Assembly: GCA_900753715.1 (NCBI GenBank)
Contig: CAAEAE010000029.1
Coordinates: 1 to 23,369, forward strand
Direction of reading: 5' to 3'
Origin: an uncultured Roseburia sp.
GTDB taxonomy: Bacteria; Bacillota_A; Clostridia; Lachnospirales; Lachnospiraceae
DNA length: 23,369 bases
The translations under genes and the position numbers were made by a program. How positions within the stretch are numbered: position 1 is the stretch's first letter; the number at the start of each line of letters is the position of its first letter. Positions 1-7,096 of this stretch are shown piece after piece. The notes below the pieces were generated by a model. That model was not told the DNA's origin, did no database searches, and saw only the letters and a program-made list of their open reading frames with translations.

Positions 1-1106
1 CACCCGCCACAAACGGCGAGGTGTTCTATGACGGCGCGGGCGTTTTCAGCGCCATCAGAAAGGTGCTGCAGGAGGGCTGCCCGGAGAGGATATGGTATTT
101 GAAGCTGGCGGAGGCATGTGCAAAATTTTCTCAGGCGCTGCCTTACAATTATGAGAGAATGTCAGGGAGAGGGGATTCTGTGGCGGCGCTGCTTGCAAAG
201 GCGGAGGGGCTGCGGCAGGCAATGAAGCTGGTTTATTACATGGACGGTGAGTACCCGCCCCACGACAAATGGCTCTATGCGGGCATCGCGGGAAAGCAGG
301 ACTGTGGTCAGATCGCGGACGTTCTGCGGGAATTGGGAGATGCGGGAGAAGTGCCGGGCGTGGGAGAAGTGACAGAGAAGCTTGGCAGTCTGCTGGCGGA
401 TCGGTTGTATGAAAAGGATTATGTGGGCGTCAGGGAGCCCTATCTGGCATATTATGTGCAGGAATTGTTGGAAAAAGCGGTCCTTTCGGAGGAGAGCATT
501 GAGGAGCTGGCGCAAAAGATTGCCAAAGAGGAGTTTGCTGCCTTTGACAAGGTGCGAAACGAGGGCGGCAGGGCAAGCTGCCAGAATGACTGGTACACCT
601 TTTCCATTATGCGCCGCAGCCAGTACCTCACATGGAGCAAGAATATGCTGCTTCAATATCTCTGCGATTTCAGGCAGGCGGAACAGAACGGGCGCAACCT
701 GATCGAGGAGAAGTACGGGAGAATGATGGAGAGCACCGCGCCGGAAAGGTATGCGGAGATAGCGGATCGCATTCCGGCAGTTCCCGAAGAAAAGAAGCAG
801 ATCATAGAGGCAATCGTGCAGATTCAGGTTGGCTTTATGGAGGCATTTGCGGCACGGTATCCTCGTCTGGCGGCAAATGCGAGGACGATCCACACTTACG
901 ACGACAGAGAGTATGACACCTCCTATGAAACCTATCTGAGAGGGGAGCTCGGCACCTATTCCGACAAGATGCTGACTATGTACGGGCGCTTTGTGGTGCA
1001 GCTTGCCAAGGAGGGAAAGAACCTTGCTGAAATGACGATGGAGAACAGCGCGCGGCTGTACGGGTATGAAAGTCTGGAGGCAGCCGAGGAGAAGATGTCG
1101 CTTTAA
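1..1106 (+). CDS. DUF4037-DUF4125 fusion protein, 5'-truncated
   Basis: The reading frame is open to the left edge, so the N-terminus lies outside the window; the GTG at 21 is only the first start-like codon inside it. The first ~110 visible residues resemble the C-terminal part of DUF4037 proteins, whose missing N-terminal part is a nucleotidyltransferase-like fold; the segment YYMDGEYPPHDKWLYAG is typical. The last ~200 residues (from about residue 150, with NEGGRASCQNDW, MRRSQYLTWS and the terminal THTYDDREYDTSYETYLRGE-like stretch) match DUF4125. These domains commonly occur together in Firmicutes, but the reaction is unknown. No signal peptide or membrane segment is visible, so it is probably cytoplasmic. 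The family call is from recognition of the sequence; the function is not inferred. Confidence 0.8.
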   Translation, partial: PATNGEVFYDGAGVFSAIRKVLQEGCPERIWYLKLAEACAKFSQALPYNYERMSGRGDSVAALLAKAEGLRQAMKLVYYMDGEYPPHDKWLYAGIAGKQDCGQIADVLRELGDAGEVPGVGEVTEKLGSLLADRLYEKDYVGVREPYLAYYVQELLEKAVLSEESIEELAQKIAKEEFAAFDKVRNEGGRASCQNDWYTFSIMRRSQYLTWSKNMLLQYLCDFRQAEQNGRNLIEEKYGRMMESTAPERYAEIADRIPAVPEEKKQIIEAIVQIQVGFMEAFAARYPRLAANARTIHTYDDREYDTSYETYLRGELGTYSDKMLTMYGRFVVQLAKEGKNLAEMTMENSARLYGYESLEAAEEKMSL

Positions 1107-1252
1107 GTGTCGGCGACGCCGAATTTCCGGGAAATCCGCAGGAATGAACGGCTCAAAGGTATATCTTGGAAAAAACAGGGCACAATGCAAGTAGAAATTG
1201 CGCCCGGAAAAATGCAGGATAGAGCGGGCAGGGAAAGTGAGGCGTTTGAGAC

Positions 1253-1690
1253 ATGAAGGAAGCGGACATGAAATATGACGGATTCGGAGGCATGGACGAA
1301 GCAGGGCAGAACGGAGCGGAGAGCGTACATGAGGCGGAAGGGAAACGTGACCGGATTCAGAGCGCGGTCGGAGCGGAAGCAAACGGAATCGGCAACACAA
1401 TAGGTATGGAGTTTGCCGGGGCAGGCAGCATGCCGGGTATAGGTTTTGCCGGAATCGGCAGCGCGGCGAGCATGGGATTTGGCGGAGCAGCCGGAATAAA
1501 CGGCATGACAGGAGAGGAGACCTTCTGGGGGCTGCCGGTAGCCTTTGCCATGGAGGAGGAAGCCCGTGACCGTATCGGCAACATGACGGACGAGCAGCGC
1601 GAGGTACTGCGCCAAAAGAGCACCGGTCTGACGGATGACAGCCAGATCGAGGAGCTGGTGCGCATGGTTGCGGAAGGGAAGTTTGAATAA
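1253..1690 (+). CDS. Small Gly/Met-rich hypothetical protein
   Basis: A 145-residue protein I do not recognise. The first ~40 residues are charged (EAGQNGAESVHEAEGKRD). The middle (~45-85) is a low-complexity Gly/Ala/Met/Ile stretch with FAGAGSMPGIGFAGIGSAAS-like repeats, and the last ~50 residues form a plausible helical domain (MTDEQREVLRQKSTGLTDD, IEELVRMVAEGKF) of the kind seen in small Lachnospiraceae proteins. The start is ambiguous. ATG 1253 has GTGAGG about 10 bases upstream; the in-frame ATG 1268 has GAAGGA 7 bases upstream and would give 140 residues. No signal peptide is apparent. It follows the DUF4125 gene by 146 bases in the same direction and ends at a terminator, so it may be the last gene of that transcript. 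Confidence 0.65.
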   Translation: MKEADMKYDGFGGMDEAGQNGAESVHEAEGKRDRIQSAVGAEANGIGNTIGMEFAGAGSMPGIGFAGIGSAASMGFGGAAGINGMTGEETFWGLPVAFAMEEEARDRIGNMTDEQREVLRQKSTGLTDDSQIEELVRMVAEGKFE

Positions 1691-1698
1691 AAAAATAC

Positions 1699-1757
1699 GA
1701 ACCGACCACCAAAAGCCAGATCAAAATCTGACGATTGGGAGGCCGGTTCATTTTTTA
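1699..1757. terminator. Bidirectional intrinsic terminator
   Basis: The outer arm GAACCG (1699-1704) pairs with CGGTTC (1744-1749), with an imperfect extension inward. An inner CAGAT/ATCTG hairpin (1717-1721 with 1726-1730) has a CAAA loop. A T-run (1751-1756) follows on the plus strand, and the A-run at 1689-1695 gives a T-run on the minus strand. It sits between convergent genes, ending the small protein on the plus strand and the NTF2-like gene on the minus strand. Confidence 0.7.
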
Positions 1758-1774
1758 AACAAATCTTACGCGCA

Positions 1775-2107
1775 CTATTTCGGCCGCACGGTCAGCCGGG
1801 CGATGTGCCCGTCGGGGGAGACAGCCTGCACCGTGGCGATTGCCATGACATGGAAGCCGCCGAAGGAGGCGATAAACTCCGCCTGATTGTCGTTGACCAC
1901 CATGGCTTCCGAGATGGAATACTGTCTGAAGGTAAATTTGTTGCGGAAGAACATGGAAATGGCTTCCCTGCCGTACAGGTGATATTCGTGCTGCGGCGTA
2001 CCGTTGGGACAGTAATCGCAGAGATGTCCGTCCTTGGTGAAAAGCTCGCCCAGCGCGGCAAAATCCTTCTGATTCATAACTTCTACATATTGTTCAATCG
2101 GTCTCAT
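1775..2107 (-). CDS. NTF2/SnoaL-like protein
   Basis: A 110-residue protein of the SnoaL/NTF2-like alpha+beta cone fold. It has an N-terminal helix (MRPIEQYVEVMNQKDFAALG), then LFTKDGHLCDYCP, a central GREAISMFFRNKF helix, and C-terminal strands (AEFIASFGGFHVMAIATVQ) that form the barrel. The fold covers ketosteroid isomerase, polyketide cyclases and the bile-acid dehydratase BaiE, but also many proteins of unknown role, so the activity cannot be assigned. ATG 2107 is chosen because AAGGAGGG lies just upstream, overlapping the end of the preceding gene; the open frame continues further but that part overlaps the dehydrogenase gene in another frame. It is the second gene of a two-gene unit, 14 bases behind the dehydrogenase, so a common substrate is plausible. 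Confidence 0.8.
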   Translation of the reverse strand: MRPIEQYVEVMNQKDFAALGELFTKDGHLCDYCPNGTPQHEYHLYGREAISMFFRNKFTFRQYSISEAMVVNDNQAEFIASFGGFHVMAIATVQAVSPDGHIARLTVRPK

Positions 2108-2121
2108 AGCAGTTCCCTCCT

Positions 2122-2910
2122 TTAATATACCTTCTCGGTGTTCAGCAATGCGTCGGTGCCGCCGTCCACAAACAGAATGTTGCCGTTGATGCCCTTGGCA
2201 GCGGGCGAGGCGAGAAAGACGATGACAGATGCGATTTCCTCGGGATCCATCAGGGTTTCCGTGCCGTACTTGGTAGGGATGGGAAGCGCGTTCAACGCCA
2301 TTTTCGCATTGATCGACATGGTTGCGGTCATGGCGGTGTTGACATTGCCCGGCGCAACTGCGTTGATCCGCACGCCGTTTGCCGCGAAGGAAGCGGAATG
2401 GCGGCGCACCCATCTTGCAAGGGCATATTTGGTGGCAACATAGATGCTGTTGCCCACGGACAGGTTGGCACCGTCCAGGGTGCTTACCAGATTCACAATT
2501 CTCTGTTCATCCCCGATATTGTTCAAAAGATCTGCGATGTCCATTCTTCCAGCGCCCTGTGAAATGGTGTTGGAAGCGGTGACAACGCAGGTGCCGTGCT
2601 TTTTCTCCAACAGATCATACACACCTCTGGCAAGTGTGACCGTGCCAAAATAATTCAGGGAAACGATCAGCGGAAGGTTGCCGCATGCCCCCGATACCCC
2701 GGCGTTGCAGATCATGCCGTCAAGACCTTCCGGGTGCAGAAGATGCAGCTTGTCGATCGTCTCCTGCCTGCCCTCCGGTGTTGCCAGATTCACACAAATG
2801 TCGCCACCCTTTAAGTCAATGTTGATTACCTCGTGGCCGTCCGCCCTCAAAAGTTCTACCGTTTTTGCACCGATTCCGCTGGAACCGCCGGTAATTGCAA
2901 ATACACCCAT
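2122..2910 (-). CDS. 3-alpha-hydroxysteroid dehydrogenase-type SDR
   Basis: A 262-residue classical short-chain dehydrogenase with a Rossmann fold. Visible motifs are TGGSSGIG (7-14), Asp32 after the second strand (favours NAD(H)), NAG (69-71), Ser113, and YVATK with Tyr157 and Lys161. The layout closely follows the 3-alpha-HSD/carbonyl reductase of Comamonas testosteroni: the ID..-DL.TPEGR segment, NYFG (86-89), a long insert between catalytic Ser and Tyr, VAPG and the terminal [10 protein letters not shown]. Enzymes of that subgroup interconvert hydroxy and keto groups on steroids and other carbonyls; the real substrate here is unknown. The ATG at 2910 has AAGGAGG seven bases upstream; the longer open frame upstream runs across the promoter and into the divergent gene and is rejected. 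It is cotranscribed with the NTF2-like gene and divergent from a MocR regulator that probably controls it. Confidence 0.88.
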   Translation of the reverse strand: MGVFAITGGSSGIGAKTVELLRADGHEVINIDLKGGDICVNLATPEGRQETIDKLHLLHPEGLDGMICNAGVSGACGNLPLIVSLNYFGTVTLARGVYDLLEKKHGTCVVTASNTISQGAGRMDIADLLNNIGDEQRIVNLVSTLDGANLSVGNSIYVATKYALARWVRRHSASFAANGVRINAVAPGNVNTAMTATMSINAKMALNALPIPTKYGTETLMDPEEIASVIVFLASPAAKGINGNILFVDGGTDALLNTEKVY

Positions 2911-2937
2911 AGTGCTCCTCCTTATTTCAAAACTGTA

Positions 2938-2966
2938 TGTACATATCCTACATTTTCCATTATAAT
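2938..2966 (+). promoter_or_regulatory. Candidate divergent promoter pair
   Basis: On the plus strand, TGTACA (2938-2943), a 17-base spacer and TATAAT (2961-2966) form a plausible promoter for the MocR gene. The sequence ATTATAAT also places TATAAT on the minus strand (2964-2959), giving a -10 for the dehydrogenase gene with only a poor -35 (GTTTTA at 2987-2982), as expected for an activated promoter. The two -10 elements overlap, so transcription in the two directions would be mutually exclusive. Confidence 0.5.
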
Positions 2967-2973
2967 GAAGATT

Positions 2974-3015
2974 GATACCTTTAAAACTACCAAAACAGTA
3001 CAAAATAAAGATACC
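2974..3015 (+). promoter_or_regulatory. GATACC direct repeat, candidate MocR operator
   Basis: GATACC occurs at 2974-2979 and again at 3010-3015, 36 bases apart start to start, inside the 121-base divergent region. MocR/GabR-type regulators bind paired direct repeats; the known GabR site uses ATACCA repeats, and here the copies read ATACCT and ATACCA. One copy lies in the spacer of the minus-strand promoter and the other just before the regulator's ribosome binding site, which suits both activation of the dehydrogenase and autoregulation. Confidence 0.45.
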
Positions 3016-3031
3016 AGATGGAGAAAAGACC

Positions 3032-4519
3032 ATGCGCGCATACGATTTTTCAAAGAGAGGAAAAATTTCATTATATGAATATCTGTACGAATGTCTGAAA
3101 AAGGATATTCTGGAGGGACGCATTGCGGCGGGGGAGAAGCTGCCCTCGAAACGGGAGATGGCGCTGCTCCATGACATCAGCGTGAAAACCGTGGAAAATG
3201 CCTATGGGCAGCTGATCGCGGAGGGCTATCTGGAGGCGATGGAGAAGCGCGGGTATTTTGCGGCAAAGGTGAGCCATGAGAACTATCATATTCATAGAGG
3301 TGAAAAAGAGAGGAACGAAAAATCAGCTTGTCGGAGCGAGACGCAGGCAGAAAAAAATTGCGGGCTGGAAAGTCGTGGACGGGAAAGCCGCAAACAGGAA
3401 GCAGGGGAGGGAAGCAGCGCCCCCCTCCCCTGCTTCGCCGACTTCACATCCTCCAACACCACGACCTGCGCAAAGTTCCCCCTCTCCCGCTGGAACCGGG
3501 TCATGCGGGAGACACTGAGCAGTCAGGATGTGCTGCTCTTGCAGACCGCCCCCTTTCAGGGCGTGGAGAAGCTGCGCCGGGAAATCGCAGCCTACCTTTC
3601 ACGAAACAGGGGAATGGAAGTAGACCCGGAGTGTATTCTGGTGGGCGCGGGGACAGAATATCTCTACGGCAGGCTCCTGCGGCTGCTGCAAAAAGACCGG
3701 TATGCGGTGGAGGATCCCGGTTATCGCAAGATAGCGAGGATTTACCGGGACAGCGGAGCCGAGTGCTGTTATATCCCTGTGGACGAATCGGGTATCTGCA
3801 CGGAAAAACTGCGGGAGAGCGGTGCCGAGGTGGTGCATGTGTCGCCGGGATACCATTTCCCGCTGGGGACGGTCATGCCCATCGCGCGCAGGCAGGAGCT
3901 TCTGGCGTGGGCATCGGAGGCGCCGGGGCGGTATATCGTGGAGGATGATTACGATTGCGAGTTCCGATACAGCGGGCGCCCCATTCCCTCCATACAGAGC
4001 ATGGACAGGCAGCAGCGCGTCATTTACCTCAACACCTTCAACAAGACCCTGTCCCCCGCCCTGCGCGTGGGCTATATGGTTCTGCCCGAACCCCTGATGG
4101 CGTGCTATGAGCAGAGCATGAATTACTATTCCAACACCGTGTCCAGCTTTGAGCAATTTGCGCTGGCGGAATTTATGGAAAAAGGATATTTTGAACGCCA
4201 CATCAGCAGAATGCGGAAATATTATCGGGAGTACAGGGAGCGGATCAGACTGATCTTGAAGGAGTCGGTGCTTCCCATCAGCAAAACCGGCGGGGATGAG
4301 GCAGGAACCCGCATTCTGGTGGAGCTTGTGACCACGCTTACCGATGCACAGATCAAGCAGGAGGCGGCAAAGGTGGGGATCAAGCTGGAGTGCCTGTCGG
4401 AATTTTGTCAGGAACGGAAGGAGATGTTCGCCCATACATTGATTTTAAATTATGCGGACATGGACGAGGCGGTGATGAAGGAGGCAATCGGACGGCTTGC
4501 GCATATTTTTTCCAAATAA
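3032..4519 (+). CDS. MocR/PdxR-like transcriptional regulator
   Basis: A 495-residue fusion of an N-terminal GntR winged helix (about 1-75: [36 protein letters not shown]) and a fold-type I aminotransferase domain (about 150-495). The Schiff-base lysine is Lys338 in [15 protein letters not shown], and DDYDCEFRY is the PLP-ring Asp region. Such proteins sense PLP or a PLP-linked amino compound and bind direct-repeat operators. The linker (~85-145) is long and very rich in Glu, Lys, Arg and Ser. ATG 3032 is chosen because GGAG lies at 3020-3023; an earlier in-frame start at 2972 would begin at the predicted transcription start. It is divergent from the dehydrogenase/NTF2 pair, and that pair is its most likely target. 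Its last codons overlap the sigma-G promoter of spoVAD. Confidence 0.88.
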   Translation: MRAYDFSKRGKISLYEYLYECLKKDILEGRIAAGEKLPSKREMALLHDISVKTVENAYGQLIAEGYLEAMEKRGYFAAKVSHENYHIHRGEKERNEKSACRSETQAEKNCGLESRGRESRKQEAGEGSSAPLPCFADFTSSNTTTCAKFPLSRWNRVMRETLSSQDVLLLQTAPFQGVEKLRREIAAYLSRNRGMEVDPECILVGAGTEYLYGRLLRLLQKDRYAVEDPGYRKIARIYRDSGAECCYIPVDESGICTEKLRESGAEVVHVSPGYHFPLGTVMPIARRQELLAWASEAPGRYIVEDDYDCEFRYSGRPIPSIQSMDRQQRVIYLNTFNKTLSPALRVGYMVLPEPLMACYEQSMNYYSNTVSSFEQFALAEFMEKGYFERHISRMRKYYREYRERIRLILKESVLPISKTGGDEAGTRILVELVTTLTDAQIKQEAAKVGIKLECLSEFCQERKEMFAHTLILNYADMDEAVMKEAIGRLAHIFSK

Positions 4520-4529
4520 AGTCATACTA
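4501..4529 (+). promoter_or_regulatory. Sigma-G-type promoter of spoVAD
   Basis: GCATA (4501-4505, fits the GHATR -35 consensus), a spacer of exactly 17 bases, and CATACTA (4523-4529, exact -10 consensus). It overlaps the last codons of the MocR gene. Transcription would start near 4536, which makes the ATG at 4538 unusable and supports the start at 4562. Forespore sigma-G control is what is known for spoVA genes. Confidence 0.75.
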
Positions 4530-4561
4530 AAGAAAAAATGTGCAGAAGGACGGACGAAGCT

Positions 4562-5593
4562 ATGAAGGAAACAGAACTGTGTACCGTAGGAAAACAGAGC
4601 GTGAAACTGAAAGAACAGGTATACATCAACGGAAGCGCCTCCATTGTGGGAACCAAGGAGGGCGAGGGGCCGCTTGGACTTTTGTTTGACATGGTGGGCG
4701 AGGATGATATGTTTGGATGCCAGACATGGGAGGAGGCGGAGAGCAGCCTCCAGAAGGACGCCGTATACATGGCGCTTGGAAAGGCGGAGAGGAAGCCGGA
4801 GGACATGAGATACATTTTTGCCGGTGACTTACTTGGTCAATCAATAGCCACATCATTTGGTATTATGAATTACAGCATACCACTACTGGGTGTATACGGA
4901 GCCTGTTCCACCTGCGGAGAGGCACTGACGCTGGGAGCCATGACGGTGTCGGGAGGCTTTGCAAAGGAAGTGGTGTGCGTGACCTCAAGCCATTTTGCAA
5001 GCGCGGAAAAAGAGTTCCGGTTTCCGCTTGGCTATGGCAGTCAACGACCGCTTTCCGCAAGCTGGACGGTGACGGGCAGCGGGGCGTTTGTTCTGGGAAG
5101 TGAGCAGGGACAGCATTGCCGGGCGCGGATCACGGGAATGACCGTGGGAAAGATCGTGGACTTCGGGCTTAAGGATTCCCTGAATATGGGGGCGTGCATG
5201 GCGCCCGCAGCGGCTTCAACCATAGAAACACACTTCACTGACTACAACAGTCAACCGGAGGAATACGACAAAATCATAACGGGAGATCTGGGAAGTGTGG
5301 GGCAGCGCGTCCTTCTGGATCTATTGCGGGACAAGGGAATCGACATTGCAGACAGGCATATGGACTGCGGCATGGAGATCTATGACGCGGAGACCCAGGA
5401 CACCCACGCGGGCGGTTCCGGCTGCGGCTGCAGCGCCGTCACGCTGTCCGCCTATATCCTGAAACAGCTGGAGGAGCACAACTGGAATAAGGTATTGTTC
5501 GTGCCCACCGGCGCGCTGCTCAGCAAGACAAGCTACAACGAGGGACAGACGGTGCCGGGCATTGCGCACGCGGTGGTGATCGAGAGTATATAA
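4562..5593 (+). CDS. spoVAD: Stage V sporulation protein AD
   Basis: A 343-residue SpoVAD, a thiolase/KAS III-fold protein that binds dipicolinic acid and works with the SpoVAC/SpoVAE membrane proteins to move it into the spore core. Diagnostic segments are GSASIVGTKEGEGPLG near the N-terminus, IFAGDLLGQ, YGACSTCGEAL with Cys115 in the thiolase-nucleophile position, ITGDLGSVG, and the C-terminal GSGCGCSAVTLSAYIL and LFVPTGALLS. The length matches the family (~340). ATG 4562 is preferred over 4538 because AGAAGGA is correctly spaced and 4538 sits on the predicted transcription start. Unusually, spoVAC is absent and spoVAE lies 9 kb downstream. A strong terminator follows, so this is a single-gene transcript. 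Confidence 0.95.
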   Translation: MKETELCTVGKQSVKLKEQVYINGSASIVGTKEGEGPLGLLFDMVGEDDMFGCQTWEEAESSLQKDAVYMALGKAERKPEDMRYIFAGDLLGQSIATSFGIMNYSIPLLGVYGACSTCGEALTLGAMTVSGGFAKEVVCVTSSHFASAEKEFRFPLGYGSQRPLSASWTVTGSGAFVLGSEQGQHCRARITGMTVGKIVDFGLKDSLNMGACMAPAAASTIETHFTDYNSQPEEYDKIITGDLGSVGQRVLLDLLRDKGIDIADRHMDCGMEIYDAETQDTHAGGSGCGCSAVTLSAYILKQLEEHNWNKVLFVPTGALLSKTSYNEGQTVPGIAHAVVIESI

Positions 5594-5610
5594 AGCTGAA
5601 TTTGACAACA

Positions 5611-5665
5611 AAAAAAGTCGCTGAAATACAAACAATAACGTTTGGGTGTATTTTAGCGACTTTTT
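5611..5665 (+). terminator. Strong intrinsic terminator after spoVAD
   Basis: A nearly perfect 19-base stem: the left arm at 5612-5630 (core GTCGCTGAAATACA) pairs with 5647-5665 (core TGTATTTTAGCGAC) with one G-U pair and a 16-base loop, followed by T-rich sequence. The A-run on the left means it may also work on the other strand. It separates spoVAD from the carbohydrate locus. Confidence 0.88.
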
Positions 5666-5669
5666 CTTG

Positions 5670-5678
5670 TGTTATAAT
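5670..5678 (+). promoter_or_regulatory. Extended -10 promoter of the sugar locus
   Basis: TG-T-TATAAT: a perfect -10 hexamer (5673-5678) with the extended TGn motif (5670-5672). No good -35 is visible at 16-18 bases upstream, where the terminator stem lies, so the promoter may depend on the extended -10 and an activator. The predicted start is near 5685. Confidence 0.6.
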
Positions 5679-5683
5679 TAAAA

Positions 5684-5709
5684 CATACATTGAACCGGTG
5701 CGATGTATG
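5684..5709. promoter_or_regulatory. Operator-like palindrome CATACAT / ACCGGT / ATGTATG
   Basis: CATACAT (5684-5690) and ATGTATG (5703-5709) are perfect inverted repeats, and the palindrome ACCGGT (5694-5699) sits at the exact common centre (5696.5). It begins at the expected transcription start of the transporter operon, so a bound protein would block initiation. A CG-centred palindrome of this kind is typical of LacI-family operators. Alternatively it could form a 5' mRNA stem. Confidence 0.6.
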
Positions 5710-5761
5710 GGAACAAACAGTTTATACATATTGTGCTAAAATGCAAAAAATGGAGGTTACT

Positions 5762-7063
5762 ATGAAGAAAAAGTTAATGAAATGGGCGGCTGCCGCGATG
5801 GCAGTAGCTATGATGACTACAATGGTCGGATGTGGGGGAGCAGACGAAGGAAGTAAACAGACTGGACAGGATGCCGTGACGAATCAGGGAACTACCGGTA
5901 ACACCGATCAGAAAGATACAGGAGAAAAGGTTACCATCAAATTCTGGCATACCTACGGTGACAGCGAGGAAGCGGTATTTTTGAATACAGTTCTCCCCAT
6001 GTGGGAGAAGGAGCATCCCGATATTACCGTTGAGGCGGTTCGTCAGGACAGCAGCAACTATCACCAGATGGTGGTTACGGGCTTTGGTACGGGAGATGTG
6101 CCTGATGTGGCGCGTATCGATATTGTAAATACTGCTTCCTATGCGGCTCAGGGCGGACTGGTTGCCTTGAGTGACAACGCGGATTTTGAAGGAATTCAGG
6201 GAGATTATCTGGATGGGCCTCTTTCCACCAATTTTTATCAGGGCAAATATTATGGTCTGCCGCTGGACACAAACTGCAAGGCAGCCGTAGTCAATATGAA
6301 TACGATGAAGGAAATCGGTCTTGATGAAATGCCTGCAAAACTGGAGGACTTCATCAGTGCGGCACAGAACAGAGGAACCTACAGTATCAGTGTGTCCGGC
6401 GTGGGAGACTGGGATCTTTATCCGTATTTCTGGCTGCTCGGAGGCAAGCTGACCAATGACGATTATACAAAGGCAAGCGGCTATCTTGACAGTGAAGAAA
6501 GCGTTGCTGCAATAAAGAAACTGATGGAGCTGCATGACAACAAGATCATTACGATTCGCGATGTGGACGGTACTTCCGATGCATGGGACGGAATCAGCAC
6601 GGGAGAATATGCAATGTTTTTTGAGGGCCCCTGGTATTTCGGCTCCTATGAGGACAAGGCAAGTGAAAATATCTACCCCGAGGTAATTCCCAGCTATAAC
6701 GGACGCTCCGCTTCCGTAGTGGGCGGTGAGAATATCGTGGTATTCTCCACCAGCAAGCACACGGATGCAGCCTATGAGTTTGCAAAATTCATGACATCAA
6801 AAGAGGTGCAGCTTGCCATGCTGGACGCAGGACAGCTTCCCGTCAGGAAGGATCTGGTCACAGATGATGCGGTAACCGGCAATCCGGTGTGGTCTGTGTA
6901 TATGAAACAGATGGAATCTGCCTGCGCAAGAGTCCCGTCCCCGAATCATACCACGATCGGTGAGATATGGAGCGATACGATGACGAATATTTTTGTCAAC
7001 GGGGCAGATGTAAAGACGGAACTGACCAATGCGGCAGCGCTGATCGATGAGCAGCTTCAGTAA
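5762..7063 (+). CDS. ABC transporter sugar-binding lipoprotein
   Basis: A 433-residue extracellular solute-binding protein of the family 1 (MalE/MsmE-like) type. A lipoprotein signal (KKK, hydrophobic stretch, then MVG before Cys24) anchors it outside the membrane. A disordered Gly/Thr/Gln linker (25-58) is followed by the first domain strand VTIKFWHTYGDSEE, a VPDVARID motif, FEGPWYFGSY, and the typical late segment AYEFAKFMTSKEVQLAML. ATG 5762 is used because GGAGG lies 5 bases upstream; the longer open frame begins inside the operator palindrome. It heads a run with two permeases and a GH66 enzyme, which suggests alpha-1,6-linked glucose oligosaccharides as ligand; that is inferred from the neighbours only. 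Confidence 0.93.
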   Translation: MKKKLMKWAAAAMAVAMMTTMVGCGGADEGSKQTGQDAVTNQGTTGNTDQKDTGEKVTIKFWHTYGDSEEAVFLNTVLPMWEKEHPDITVEAVRQDSSNYHQMVVTGFGTGDVPDVARIDIVNTASYAAQGGLVALSDNADFEGIQGDYLDGPLSTNFYQGKYYGLPLDTNCKAAVVNMNTMKEIGLDEMPAKLEDFISAAQNRGTYSISVSGVGDWDLYPYFWLLGGKLTNDDYTKASGYLDSEESVAAIKKLMELHDNKIITIRDVDGTSDAWDGISTGEYAMFFEGPWYFGSYEDKASENIYPEVIPSYNGRSASVVGGENIVVFSTSKHTDAAYEFAKFMTSKEVQLAMLDAGQLPVRKDLVTDDAVTGNPVWSVYMKQMESACARVPSPNHTTIGEIWSDTMTNIFVNGADVKTELTNAAALIDEQLQ

Positions 7064-7096
7064 CAGAAGGATGCATTACTTGCAGGAGGAACAGCC

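Noticed and set aside
1111..1121. CGGCG-A-CGCCG palindrome after the DUF4125 gene as a terminator
   Set aside because: It has a one-base loop and no T-run.
162..1751. 529-codon open frame on the minus strand
   Set aside because: It is antisense to the DUF4037/DUF4125 gene and the small protein, has a Pro/Arg/Leu/His/Cys-rich composition typical of a shadow frame, and matches no family.
5602..5630. TTGACA as -35 of a promoter behind spoVAD
   Set aside because: At 17 bases the -10 would be AATACA, and the element lies in front of the terminator stem, so a transcript would be ended at once.
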